42,028 nt of DNA from a virus, in the IMG/VR virus record IMGVR_UViG_3300007276_000097, positions 1-42,028 of that record. One strand, given 5' to 3'. The stretch's first letter is position 1. Each line of letters opens with the position of its first letter. The notes below the pieces were generated by a model that did no database searches, was not told the DNA's origin, and saw only the letters and a list, made by a program, of their open reading frames with translations. The translations under genes and the position numbers were made by a program. Below, piece by piece: positions 7,022 through 14,913 of the stretch.

Positions 7022-8464
7022 TTAATCTCCAAGTAGATCAAGTAGCAGTTGCATAGAGCTTAGTTTGCTATCTAGTCGATCGTAAACTTTCTCGTCAACA
7101 GTGTTTTCAGCACACACCAATATTGTCTCAGTTTCATTTGTCTGGCCAGCACGATTGATACGGGCGTTAAACTGTATGTAATGTTCTGAGTTGTATGTTG
7201 GTGACGCCCAGATTGTCGTTGTGCCAGCTGTGAGTGTAAGTCCGTGTCCAGCTGATTGTGGGTGGGCAAAGATAACTTTGATGTTGCCATCTTGAAATCC
7301 CTTAACAGCCTCTTGTCGCTTAGTATCGTTTACACTGCCATCTATAGAAGCAAACGTGAACCCGCGCTTCTTTGCGGCTTTTTCCATTTCTTCACGTTGG
7401 TGACGCCACTGAAACGCAACTACGCATTGCTTGCGTGCATCAATCAAATCCATGATTAGCTCGTAACGTCCGCTGTCTAGCAGTGAGTATGTCCCGTCTT
7501 CTTTGTACACAGCACCTGATGCCATTTGCATGAGCTTTTGGTGAACTGTTGATGCCTGCTGGGCAGATAATATAGATCCGTCATTGAGCATAGTCACTGC
7601 CACATCGAGCATGTCCGCGTATTGCTTCGACGCTCGTAAAGGCAAGTTGTAGTACACCTTATATGGAGCTCCAAACAACTCTGCTTCAGCGGCACGACAT
7701 TTAGCAAACTCATGACGTATAGTCATTTCATCGATCATGGCGTATACCGCATGCTCTGAGCCAGGTTTGTCTTTCCACTGAATATGGTTTGTACTAGGGC
7801 CAACCTGAACTGGCTCACACACAGCGCTGCGAAACTTCCAGAACGAAGTACCTAATGACTCACCATCGTCGAGCAGTTTAACTTGGTGCCAGAACTCAGT
7901 GACTGAGTTTGGATTTGGTGTTCCAGTTAAGAGCTGCCTGTGATCAAACTTCTTCGCAAGATTGTAAACTGCTTTAGAGCGTTTGGCATTTTGATTTTTA
8001 TATGCGGTCGATTCATCTATGACTATAGTGTCGAAGTCATTCCAATAGGAGTCTGGGATGTTACGTACCTTTTTTGTTTTTCCATTACTTTGAACTTCGT
8101 CATGAGTTCCCATTAACCAAGTTACAGCGTCATGATTAGTAATGTAAATATCGACGTCCATGTCGAACGCTTTCTTACGGTTTGTTGCGTACGCACAAAT
8201 GTATCTGGTGCCTGGGAAAAACTTGCTTATGTCGTTGCCCCACGCAGGCTGTAAAATAGACTTAGGAGCGAGTACCAAAGCTTTACCGCCACCTGCCTTA
8301 CGCCGTTCAACGAACGCCCCAATGCTTGGACGCGTCTTACCAGTTCCAGGGTCAGATGTGTCAAAAACACTGCTCTTCCCAGCATCCACCCGGCCTCTGA
8401 TAAATTTGAGCGTTTCATCTTGATGTTCATAATATTCTGGTATCTCCCTAAAGTATCCGGTCAT
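7022..8464 (-). CDS. SNF2-type superfamily 2 DNA helicase
   Basis: This 480-residue protein carries the SF2 motifs in order: I SDPGTGKT (residues 37-44), Ia KALVLAPKSIL, II DEST (150-153), III LTGTP (179-183), and in the second RecA domain IDGSVNDTKRQEAVKGFQ, a GLTLT segment, and VI QFNARINRAGQ. It lacks the large SNF2 insert and is the compact form common in phages, where it is thought to remodel branched DNA or strip proteins during replication and recombination. Full length, no broken motifs. The ATG overlaps the upstream stop codon (ATGA). Confidence 0.9.
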   Translation of the reverse strand: MTGYFREIPEYYEHQDETLKFIRGRVDAGKSSVFDTSDPGTGKTRPSIGAFVERRKAGGGKALVLAPKSILQPAWGNDISKFFPGTRYICAYATNRKKAFDMDVDIYITNHDAVTWLMGTHDEVQSNGKTKKVRNIPDSYWNDFDTIVIDESTAYKNQNAKRSKAVYNLAKKFDHRQLLTGTPNPNSVTEFWHQVKLLDDGESLGTSFWKFRSAVCEPVQVGPSTNHIQWKDKPGSEHAVYAMIDEMTIRHEFAKCRAAEAELFGAPYKVYYNLPLRASKQYADMLDVAVTMLNDGSILSAQQASTVHQKLMQMASGAVYKEDGTYSLLDSGRYELIMDLIDARKQCVVAFQWRHQREEMEKAAKKRGFTFASIDGSVNDTKRQEAVKGFQDGNIKVIFAHPQSAGHGLTLTAGTTTIWASPTYNSEHYIQFNARINRAGQTNETETILVCAENTVDEKVYDRLDSKLSSMQLLLDLLGD

Positions 8465-8832
8465 TTACGATTCCTCTCAATTGTCTCCCAGATCATTTGA
8501 TCTATGCGTTCGGCAATGTCGAGCATGGAACTGCAAGCAACTGCGAGTTCTGGGTCTTTCGGCTGGGTGAGGTACGGCTCGTCGCCTCTTGAAGGCACGA
8601 AGCCACGAACGCTTCGATCTCCGCCTGTCTCGGGTAGTTTTTCAGAAGGATCTTCAGTTGTCGCGTTTGTTCGCGATTCAACTTCTTCACCTCCGATGAG
8701 AACTTTTTGTACGTACTCATAAATTGCTTCCTTTATATCGTTTCTCGTTGCCAGTTTGTGAGGCAGGCTTAGCGTCCTTGCTATTGCCTCTCTCTCCTGG
8801 TCCGTTGTCTCTATTCCTAGATTTGTCTTCAC
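8461..8832 (-). CDS. Unknown protein (123 aa), GTG start
   Basis: I do not recognise this protein. GTG at 8832 is used because AAGGAG lies four bases upstream, inside the end of the previous gene; a nearby ATG is out of frame. The first 45 residues are helical (TDQEREAIARTLSLPHKL, then DIKEAIYEYVQKVL) and could be a small helix-turn-helix, followed by a polar, probably disordered stretch and a C-terminal helix. It is coupled to the helicase by a four-base overlap. Confidence 0.55.
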   Translation of the reverse strand: MKTNLGIETTDQEREAIARTLSLPHKLATRNDIKEAIYEYVQKVLIGGEEVESRTNATTEDPSEKLPETGGDRSVRGFVPSRGDEPYLTQPKDPELAVACSSMLDIAERIDQMIWETIERNRK

Positions 8833-8849
8833 ATCACTCCTTCTCTAAC
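8831..8849. repeat. 19-bp direct repeat, copy A
   Basis: ACATCACTCCTTCTCTAAC occurs here and again at 9060-9078, exactly. On the minus strand it supplies the AAGGAG ribosome site of the gene that follows each copy. The two copies bracket the 74-residue gene at 8834-9058, which could therefore be gained or lost by recombination between them. Confidence 0.85.
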
Positions 8850-9058
8850 TCGATTCTCTCCTGTGCTTCTGATCGCAGGCACCAGGTGCCTACGATGGGG
8901 TCTTCCATTTCCATCCCAACGGGATAAATGTCCACGGCTACACCCTCGTCCGTGCGTCGTACGTACAGACTGAGGTTGTCGATCGTGACCCAAACCGATT
9001 GCGCCTCCTTCTTCAATACGAAGTCCGCGTACTCTTCCTGATGAAGTGCACCGTCCAT
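8834..9058 (-). CDS. Unknown small acidic protein (74 aa)
   Basis: The product begins MDGALHQEEYADFVL, contains beta strands VWVTIDNLSLYVRR and VAVDIYPVGMEMED, and ends in an acidic helix (SEAQERIELEKE). I do not recognise it. The ATG at 9058 has AAGGAG seven bases upstream and overlaps the preceding stop as TAATG. It is bracketed by an exact 19-bp direct repeat, which suggests a removable cassette. Confidence 0.6.
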   Translation of the reverse strand: MDGALHQEEYADFVLKKEAQSVWVTIDNLSLYVRRTDEGVAVDIYPVGMEMEDPIVGTWCLRSEAQERIELEKE

Positions 9059-9264
9059 TACATCACTCCTTCTCTAACCAGGTGTGTACGTCTGTATTCC
9101 TCCGGGTGTGCAGTGGCATGCCAGCTGCCAGTTCTCGATAAGCGATCATAGGGATCACTTATGTGAACCTCAACTGCACGATGCATACGATCTGCTTGTA
9201 TCTGCGCGAATGTAAATGCATATAGATTAGTTGGGAAGTATCTTCCCTCGACCTCGTACTCCAC
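9058..9264 (-). CDS. Unknown small protein (68 aa), GTG start
   Basis: GTG at 9264 is the start because AAGGAG lies six bases upstream; the nearby ATG is out of frame. The protein (MEYEVEGRYFPTNLYAFTF...) has an N-terminal strand pattern, then HRAVEVHISDPYDR and a basic C-terminus rich in His and Arg. I cannot place it in a family. It is in the replication transcript between two other unknown genes. Confidence 0.55.
   Translation of the reverse strand: MEYEVEGRYFPTNLYAFTFAQIQADRMHRAVEVHISDPYDRLSRTGSWHATAHPEEYRRTHLVREGVM
9060..9078. repeat. 19-bp direct repeat, copy B
   Basis: Exact second copy of the 19-bp sequence at 8831-8849. On the minus strand it forms the last codons of the gene at 9058-9264 and the ribosome site of the gene at 8834-9058. 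Confidence 0.85.
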
Positions 9265-9278
9265 ATCTGTCTCCTTAG

Positions 9279-9860
9279 TTAGTCAAGTTGATCGAGTTGC
9301 ACCAGCTGCGCAAGCTCGCCGTCTTGCATCAAGTCTGCGTAACCACTGTCTTCCAGCTTACGAATAGCAATGCGTCCGCGCACCTCGCGTTCTTTACGAG
9401 CGACTGATTTTAGTGATACCAGTGTTTCTGCAAGGATTGACCGTAGCTCTGTAAGCTCTTCTTGCATCTTGTCGTGCTCTTTGACCTTTGCCGCGGTAAT
9501 AAGCGTACTTTTCGTTACGCTAAGCGAGTTGTGATAGTAGCCAGATTTCTTTGGGTTTTTGATTTCGAGCGTAAAGTGTACTTCCCTAGACTCCCATCTG
9601 ATTGCAGTCTCGTTGAGGGTGAGTATCAATCCGAATGGCAACTTTTCTTTTAGTAAGGCTTTGCCGTTCGCGCTCTCTTTTACCTCCTTAGTGAGCTTCT
9701 CGTGCTTAGCTTCAATCGCTTTGATCTGGGCGGTCAAGTCCTTCTTCCGGGCGTACAAGTTGTTCTCGTACTGTGATACAAAGGCTGATACAACGTCGTC
9801 CATTGATATTTGTATGTCAGTTTGCATTGCTTTGAATGCAGTAGTGATATCGTTACTCAT
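9279..9860 (-). CDS. Unknown coiled-coil protein (193 aa)
   Basis: The sequence has two heptad-like regions, residues about 35-70 (KKDLTAQIKAIEAKHEKL) and about 128-175 (KMQEELTELRSILAETL), flanking a beta-rich centre (FGLILTLNETAIRWESREVHF). This looks like a hairpin of two helices with a small beta head, as in some DNA-associated or structural adaptor proteins, but I do not recognise a family. AAGGAG lies eight bases before the ATG, which overlaps the preceding stop as TAATG. No membrane segment is seen. Confidence 0.6.
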   Translation of the reverse strand: MSNDITTAFKAMQTDIQISMDDVVSAFVSQYENNLYARKKDLTAQIKAIEAKHEKLTKEVKESANGKALLKEKLPFGLILTLNETAIRWESREVHFTLEIKNPKKSGYYHNSLSVTKSTLITAAKVKEHDKMQEELTELRSILAETLVSLKSVARKEREVRGRIAIRKLEDSGYADLMQDGELAQLVQLDQLD

Positions 9861-10456
9861 TAAATATACTCCTTGGGGTTATCCCAAATTTGGCGAAAAA
9901 ATTTAGCTTGTTGTTTAGTCGTAGTTGCGCGCACACGTCGCCAGCCTACGATTTCTTGAAACGCTGTGAACATCGTCAAGTGTCGGTCGTATGTTGAAAT
10001 ATGCGGGGGGTAGGTTCTAAACCTAGTATAGAATCCCTGAGCAAAAGCCCGCCACAACTCACGGACATCTCCCTGTGTGGCTTTTGTCTTCTTTCTTTTG
10101 TAGCGTTTGGCGTAACAGAAGCGACTGCCGTGCCGGCCATACTTGTTGCTGTCAGTCCAATCTGAGACGTAGCCCGTCTTTAGCACATCTAGGAGTTCGT
10201 CATCATCGATTGGGATTGTCTTTTTCTTCGATGCCTCAAGCTTGTTAATAAGCCGTTTGACTGCTGCTGTGACCTCGCTTCTTAGTATTACTATGCAGAG
10301 CGTATCACTAGAACTCGGTAGCCATGCGCGATGTGTTCCTACTAAGGTTTCTATCTCGTCTTTGGATATGAACAGGTCGCTTAAATCTTCCATGCTCTTC
10401 GGCTTTGAAATTACAATTTTATACTTTGTTTGCTCGTGGATATCATAAAAATCCAT
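9860..10456 (-). CDS. Unknown protein (198 aa, basic C-terminal half)
   Basis: The ATG at 10456 is preferred because GAGGAG lies seven bases upstream; the longer frame to 10471 lacks this. The N-terminal half is mixed alpha/beta. The C-terminal half is strongly basic and aromatic (RFCYAKRYKRKKTKAT, then WRAFAQGFYTRFRTYPP and IVGWRRVRA), consistent with nucleic-acid binding. I cannot assign a family. It is the first gene after a 133-bp gap downstream of the exonuclease gene. Confidence 0.55.
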   Translation of the reverse strand: MDFYDIHEQTKYKIVISKPKSMEDLSDLFISKDEIETLVGTHRAWLPSSSDTLCIVILRSEVTAAVKRLINKLEASKKKTIPIDDDELLDVLKTGYVSDWTDSNKYGRHGSRFCYAKRYKRKKTKATQGDVRELWRAFAQGFYTRFRTYPPHISTYDRHLTMFTAFQEIVGWRRVRATTTKQQAKFFRQIWDNPKEYI

Positions 10457-10490
10457 TACGTTGCTCCTCATTATTTGGTTACGTTGTAGT

Positions 10491-10515
10491 AGTCCGTTCC
10501 TACGCCGGGTGGACT
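10491..10515. other. Intergenic inverted repeat
   Basis: In the 133-bp gap between the exonuclease and the gene at 9860, AGTCC and GGACT form a 5-bp inverted repeat 15 bases apart. There is no T-tract, so it is not an intrinsic terminator; it could be a processing site or operator. I found no tRNA or convincing small gene in this gap. Confidence 0.3.
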
Positions 10516-10589
10516 AAGCCCCGCACCTGTTCAGCCATACTTCGCGATATCCTAGGTTCGCTTTTCTGTGCTGTTCGATGACTAATCTT

Positions 10590-11312
10590 TTACTTAAATT
10601 TTTCAAACTCCACGTCTTGGTCTTTGCTTAACCCGAGACGATACATTGCTGCCTGTATCATCATAGCTTGTACGATTGCGTCGTAACGAGCATCGTGCGC
10701 CACGCCTGGAACGTCGAACGAGGGGTGCTCAGTGCTACCATTGGGCCATGCCAAGTCTTGCATTGTCCGCACTGAACGGCACTCCCAAAACATCCAAGGC
10801 ATTTTTGCGTCAAGATCTGGATGCTCGTAGTAGTACCGCATAAGTTGCATGTCAAAGTCAGGGTCTTTAGCCCAGTACCGATTTGTTTTAGGCATATCAC
10901 TGAGCCCATCGAAAAATTCTTTGTTAACAAACCGACCTCGTTCATGGCAGTACCTCCATAACTTTTGTAACGCCTCTTGCATTGGCACACAGTCGTCACC
11001 TACAAGGGCTTTGATTGCACCATCATGCTGCTCAAACCACCATCGTAGTGTACCTCCTTCAACGCCCCGGCTGAGATTGACGGAGTCCGACACGTCAACA
11101 CGGATCATCATTGCCCGTTCTGCTAGAGCTTCAGCTGAGTCACAGCTATAAGGGTCAAACAGCACAGCGCCAATTGTTACCACGGGGCTGCCCGCGGTAG
11201 TTCCCAGCGTCTCTATATCGATCATTAGCTCAAGATTGTTGTGTGGCTGCTCGTGGGCTGTGACCAATCCTTGGTTAAAATATCCCATCTTATTTCGAGT
11301 ACTCCTTGGCAT
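10590..11312 (-). CDS. DnaQ-like 3'-5' exonuclease (DEDD)
   Basis: MIDIETLGT gives the ExoI Asp32 and Glu34, WAKDPDFDMQLM supplies the ExoII acidic residue near 152, and AHDARYDAIVQAMMI gives the ExoIII His206 and Asp211. This is the order of a DEDDh exonuclease such as exodeoxyribonuclease VIII or the RNase T/DnaQ families of phages. It degrades DNA or RNA from the 3' end and may supply extra proofreading or primer removal. The ATG at 11312 is chosen because GGAGG lies six bases upstream; it overlaps the polymerase gene by 23 bases. The neighbouring polymerase has its own exonuclease domain. Confidence 0.85.
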   Translation of the reverse strand: MPRSTRNKMGYFNQGLVTAHEQPHNNLELMIDIETLGTTAGSPVVTIGAVLFDPYSCDSAEALAERAMMIRVDVSDSVNLSRGVEGGTLRWWFEQHDGAIKALVGDDCVPMQEALQKLWRYCHERGRFVNKEFFDGLSDMPKTNRYWAKDPDFDMQLMRYYYEHPDLDAKMPWMFWECRSVRTMQDLAWPNGSTEHPSFDVPGVAHDARYDAIVQAMMIQAAMYRLGLSKDQDVEFEKFK

Positions 11313-13167
11313 ATCCGCCCTCCGCATCAAGTGGTAAGTCTCTCGCCCAAACAGGTGGGTGAGTCATAATCTCGATCATCCAGTCCAGGGCTTCTTCTCC
11401 CTTGTTCTCAGGAGCTAAAGCAATGTTCTCGTCGTAGGTGTGCATTACGAGAGGATATCGTGCGGAGATCTGAACCAGGTGATGTGATGTGATGTCTCTG
11501 GCGAATTTCTGGACAATGTTCTCTGCAAGCTTGGCACCGTAAATGTAATGTGTATTGTATGATGGGCCACGCTTACTAAGATACGTGAAGTTCCCATTAT
11601 CGCAATCCAGCCCCGGATAGTAAAGCCATGTTCCATTAGGAAAGAAGATTTTGTTTTCCTTGCCTACGACTTCCAGAGTACCGTTTGCGTACTCCCAAAC
11701 GAAATCTCTGTTCAAGTACATGGCAACTAGCATTTGTTCGCACGCATCCCAGAAGTTTACGATCTTGTAATTTTTCTTACGGTAAACATCGTAGACAATG
11801 CGGTTGGCCTCAACAAGATCAAAGTTTACGTCCAGGCCTAAGTATTGTTTGGCGTCTTTGTCGATCGATTCTTTGAAGTGAATGCCTCCCATGCCAAAGC
11901 CGAGTCCCAGCACTGCGGTCTTCCCGACAAATCCTTCGAAGAAATCGTCTGGATTATTTTTTCTGTCAACTCTTCTTCTGAAAATGTCTGATGCCATTTC
12001 GTTGTATGGATCTCTCTTATCTCTGAAGAGCTGCATGAGGTCTTCTTGTCCAGCAAGGAAGCCAGTCGATCTACACTCAATTTGGCTTGCGTCTGCAACG
12101 ACCAAAACTCTGCCCTCATCCGCCTCAATACAAGTTCGGAGTTTGGAACCACGTTTGAGGTTCGCCGGATTGATTTTATTTCCACCTGTTACTCTCCATG
12201 TGTGTGCTCGTGCGTAGTTGTACGCAACCATAAACAAACCGACTTCTTCGTGCATTTTCTTAAATCGATACGCGCGAGTTTGCGCCTGCGTGCTTTTGAC
12301 CGCAAGGCGACCTTTAGCCAAGGCGGCAAGTCGCTCATCTTCAGATTCGAGCATCGCAATGAATCCTTCATCGGTTTTTGCAAGTGCTGGTATGAGTGCA
12401 CCTTTTGCATTCTCCTTTAGTGGTACTTCGTAACCAAGCGACTCAAGAAATTGAGGGAAAGTTTTGTTGCCCTTCAATATTACCTCAGTTGCTTCGTAGC
12501 TAAGTGCTGCCGAGACTCTTTCGTCTCTGTCCTGATCGGCCTCGCGACATGCTTCTTGTAATACCTTTTCGTTAAATACAAGCTTAGGGTCGCAGAACAT
12601 TTTCAACAGTTGATCCATGATCTTGTGTTCAAGCGCCGGCAAGTGATGTGCGAAGTTGTCATATAATTCTTTGCACGCCCTTACGTCGTCGTTGGCGTAA
12701 GTTAGTAACTCCTCCCACTTATCCTCGGGAATATCTTCAGTCCGCATGTCTTTGATTTCTTTAAGAATGTCGGTCTTGCCGGATTCCCACTTAAGCAGAA
12801 ATTGCATGCATGAGTCCAACCCAGAACTGATGCCGCCCTGATACATTGCATCGATCATGGCTAGTGTGCAGAAGTATTCGTCCGCGACGAAATCGTACTT
12901 GAGGCGTGCAACGGCTCCATCGAACAACACGTTGTGTGCTATGAAACGAATCTTGTAGCCGCGCTCTTGCTGGTCGATCAACCAGGAGAACATGTCTTCT
13001 GTTTGGTCTGCATCGCAGAACTCTGCGTTGCCGTCGTCCACGATGAATGAGCAGCCATGCACCTGGAACTTTTCATGACAAATGTAATCGGTGTATGACA
13101 TGCCAGGCGAGCGGAGTGTATACCTCGTTCCCCAGAATGTCTCAAAGTCAACGAATACATTAATCAT
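11290..13167 (-). CDS. Family A DNA polymerase with 3'-5' exonuclease domain
   Basis: The 625-residue product is a phage PolA. The exonuclease motifs are VDFETF (Asp7, Glu9), HNVLFDG (Asn79, Asp83) and YANDD (Tyr157, Asp161). Polymerase motif A is DASQIECR (Asp359), motif B is GKTAVLGLGFGMGG (Lys416 to Gly428), and motif C is HTYDE (Asp579, Glu580). It copies the genome and sits between the exonuclease and the Cas4-like nuclease. By eye, the residue equivalent to E. coli Phe762 is Leu420, that for Tyr766 is Phe424, and the position of Arg754 is Gly412. GGGAG lies seven bases before the ATG, which overlaps the upstream stop (ATGA). It is slightly shorter than T7 gp5. Confidence 0.93.
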   Translation of the reverse strand: MINVFVDFETFWGTRYTLRSPGMSYTDYICHEKFQVHGCSFIVDDGNAEFCDADQTEDMFSWLIDQQERGYKIRFIAHNVLFDGAVARLKYDFVADEYFCTLAMIDAMYQGGISSGLDSCMQFLLKWESGKTDILKEIKDMRTEDIPEDKWEELLTYANDDVRACKELYDNFAHHLPALEHKIMDQLLKMFCDPKLVFNEKVLQEACREADQDRDERVSAALSYEATEVILKGNKTFPQFLESLGYEVPLKENAKGALIPALAKTDEGFIAMLESEDERLAALAKGRLAVKSTQAQTRAYRFKKMHEEVGLFMVAYNYARAHTWRVTGGNKINPANLKRGSKLRTCIEADEGRVLVVADASQIECRSTGFLAGQEDLMQLFRDKRDPYNEMASDIFRRRVDRKNNPDDFFEGFVGKTAVLGLGFGMGGIHFKESIDKDAKQYLGLDVNFDLVEANRIVYDVYRKKNYKIVNFWDACEQMLVAMYLNRDFVWEYANGTLEVVGKENKIFFPNGTWLYYPGLDCDNGNFTYLSKRGPSYNTHYIYGAKLAENIVQKFARDITSHHLVQISARYPLVMHTYDENIALAPENKGEEALDWMIEIMTHPPVWARDLPLDAEGGYAKEYSK

Positions 13168-13895
13168 CCATCTACTCCCCATGCGCAACTGCTATCGCCC
13201 GACTGTGGTCCAAACGCACACCACTTGCAGTTGATCTTATTTGGTTTAGGCCGGAACTCCCTGTCGCTTGTTACTTTCTCCGCCCTTGCTTGCCACATTG
13301 GCACAAACTTCATAGCCTTCTCACGAGTATATTGTTTCTTCTTTGATGTGAGGCCATGGTCGAGGTATATAAACTCAACATCTACTACTTCTAAAGTTGG
13401 ATACCGAAAGAACGACCCAATAGCATATAGTTGTCCCTGTTGATTGTGCGTGACTTCGTTACCAAACTTTTTACCAGTTTTGTAATCGGTGGGTATGCCA
13501 GCTACTGCTTCGCCGTTATCGTTTCTAGCTGTAATTCGAAAGTTATCAAGCTTCATACGGCACCAGATATCTTTTGCAAACCAATCGCAGGTTTGCCAAT
13601 CGGCGTTGAATCCCCAGTCTTCCTCGACAGTTACGTCGCCGGCTTCGTATGATGATTTTATGTCTACAAAGTAATCTGCAAACTTACTCATCTCTTTGGT
13701 CAGGTCGCCCTCTCCGATGACAAACTTCTCGCAGGCATCATGGACCATTGTGCCTCGGTTGGCAGCCGACATATCTACATGGGACATATCGCGCTTTTCG
13801 CCAGCTTTAAGCCATAGCATCCATGGACATCGTTCGTAGTCTTTTAGTCTGGAAAATGACCAGGCTGTTAACTGCCGTATTGCTTCGTCTGGCAT
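13164..13895 (-). CDS. Cas4/RecB-like PD-(D/E)XK nuclease with Fe-S cluster cysteines
   Basis: The product carries SFSRLKDYERCPW (Cys23), RGTMVHDACEKF, MKLDNFRI, then the nuclease motif IPTDYKTGKK and QLYAIG, and ends with CKWCAFGPQSGDSSC (Cys223, Cys226, Cys237). One early and three late cysteines with a DYKTGK core is the Cas4/AddB-type Fe-S nuclease pattern. In lytic phages such stand-alone proteins process DNA ends for recombination or replication. The ATG at 13895 is chosen because GGAGG lies seven bases upstream; a longer frame to 13913 has a poor site. It overlaps the polymerase by four bases. Confidence 0.88.
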   Translation of the reverse strand: MPDEAIRQLTAWSFSRLKDYERCPWMLWLKAGEKRDMSHVDMSAANRGTMVHDACEKFVIGEGDLTKEMSKFADYFVDIKSSYEAGDVTVEEDWGFNADWQTCDWFAKDIWCRMKLDNFRITARNDNGEAVAGIPTDYKTGKKFGNEVTHNQQGQLYAIGSFFRYPTLEVVDVEFIYLDHGLTSKKKQYTREKAMKFVPMWQARAEKVTSDREFRPKPNKINCKWCAFGPQSGDSSCAWGVDG

Positions 13896-14161
13896 AGGAT
13901 ATCCTCCATCCATTCTTCGTGGGCGTCATCAAGCGTTTCAGCTGCTTCAGATAGAAGCTCGACAAGCGTCAGTTCATCAGCCGTCAGCACCGAATGGGCT
14001 ATTCCAGTTCGGGATCCCCAAACAGCATCTGCTGCATCACGCAGTGCGCCGCTTAGATGGTTGTCTCTTTTTGTAGTTCCGTAAACCCAGGCAGGTTCAG
14101 TCGGCAGATCCAGCCTCTCCAGCTGTTGCCTCATCTTCTCCAGTCTCGTTATGCTCGCCAT
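13868..14161 (-). CDS. Unknown small helical protein (97 aa)
   Basis: The product is mostly helical, with a basic start (MASITRLEKMRQQLERL) and an acidic end. It contains GALRDAADAVWGS and ELTLVELLSEAAETLDDAHEEWME. No family is recognised. The start at 14161 overlaps the upstream gene by 65 bases, more than usual here; a later ATG at 14134 (MRQQLERL) with GGAG nearby would shorten this. Helical content suggests a regulator or a small adaptor in the replication block. Confidence 0.5.
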   Translation of the reverse strand: MASITRLEKMRQQLERLDLPTEPAWVYGTTKRDNHLSGALRDAADAVWGSRTGIAHSVLTADELTLVELLSEAAETLDDAHEEWMEDILCQTKQYGS

Positions 14162-14561
14162 GTCTCAGTACCTCTTTGCCATCTACTGTGGGGTGAAAGA
14201 TAAGCATCCAGGGCTCTTCTGTCTCGGGGTCGAGAAGCAGTCGAGCAGCGAATTCTACCTTTGTCATCTTTGTTGCTTTGAGCTTTTCGCGTTGCCAGTA
14301 CCAATGCTTAAACGGGTACATGATACGTTCTGGTTCAGAGGATAACGCCTTCCCCATGCCCTTCCAACATGAGTCGAGCAGCTCGAATATACGCTTATCA
14401 GCGTTTGTGCTCTTGCCCTGCTTCCACGCGATGGATAGAGACCACACGGTTTGTGTGACATACACGGGAAAGACGTATCCAAATTGGTTTGCCTGCGGTG
14501 TGACTGGTATTAAGTCTTCACCAGGCCAATAGTGATGGTGGATCTGTTGATTATTTTCCAC
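14097..14561 (-). CDS. Unknown protein (154 aa), GTG start
   Basis: GTG at 14561 is the start because AGGAG lies seven bases upstream. The product has a His-rich beginning (NNQQIHHHYWPGEDL), aromatic strands (FGYVFPVYVTQTVWSLSIAW), a helical middle rich in Trp, and an acidic tail (ETGEDEATAGEAGSAD). I cannot assign a family. It overlaps both neighbours by more than 50 bases, so this small cluster is tightly packed. Confidence 0.55.
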   Translation of the reverse strand: MENNQQIHHHYWPGEDLIPVTPQANQFGYVFPVYVTQTVWSLSIAWKQGKSTNADKRIFELLDSCWKGMGKALSSEPERIMYPFKHWYWQREKLKATKMTKVEFAARLLLDPETEEPWMLIFHPTVDGKEVLRHGEHNETGEDEATAGEAGSAD

Positions 14562-14713
14562 TCTGCTTCTCCTGCTATTAGAGCATCTCTGTACTCTTTA
14601 GGTATTCTAAAAGACTGACTAAGCACTGTTTGTGCCCAGCTATCGTGGTCGCGCTGGAACGCGTGAATAAGTGACTCAGATGCCACTGCGCTGTGTGACT
14701 GGAATACTCTCAT
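14510..14713 (-). CDS. Unknown small protein (67 aa)
   Basis: The protein starts MRVFQSHSAVASESLIHAF and reads as two short helices and a C-terminal strand (WKIINRSTITIGLVKT). The ribosome site is weak, an AAGAG about 14 bases before the ATG, so translation may depend on coupling to the gene just upstream, whose stop is two bases before this ATG. It overlaps the following gene by 52 bases. No family is recognised. Confidence 0.45.
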   Translation of the reverse strand: MRVFQSHSAVASESLIHAFQRDHDSWAQTVLSQSFRIPKEYRDALIAGEAEWKIINRSTITIGLVKT

Positions 14714-14715
14714 GA

Positions 14716-14904
14716 TTAGCGCATGAACTCTTCTTCATCATACACTACTGAAAAGTCTGAGATTTCTCCGTCAGGGAGCTCCAGTTCTTTCGCTTCTATG
14801 GCGTTAGCTATAACTTCTGCTAACTGCGTTGCAAGGCTGTAGCGGGATTGCTCAGATATATCCAGCGTCAGTTCAAATTCTACGGTTACGTCCACTTCGT
14901 CCAT
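14716..14904 (-). CDS. Unknown small acidic protein (62 aa)
   Basis: The protein is acidic, with an N-terminal strand (VDVTVEFELTLDIS), a helix (SLATQLAEVIANAIEAKEL) and a final strand. GGAGG lies only one base before the ATG at 14904, which is too close; a GTG three codons later would have a spacing near ten. The start is therefore uncertain. It precedes two small unknown genes and follows the primase-helicase gene. Confidence 0.5.
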   Translation of the reverse strand: MDEVDVTVEFELTLDISEQSRYSLATQLAEVIANAIEAKELELPDGEISDFSVVYDEEEFMR

Positions 14905-14913
14905 ACCTCCATC

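Noticed and set aside
10460-10589. Possible tRNA or leader peptide in the gap before the exonuclease end
   Set aside because: No cloverleaf with a proper T-loop could be formed on either strand, and a 12-codon frame has no good ribosome site.
13164-13895. CRISPR adaptation Cas4
   Set aside because: The nuclease is Cas4-like, but there is no Cas1, Cas2 or array nearby; it fits the stand-alone nuclease found in phage replication blocks.
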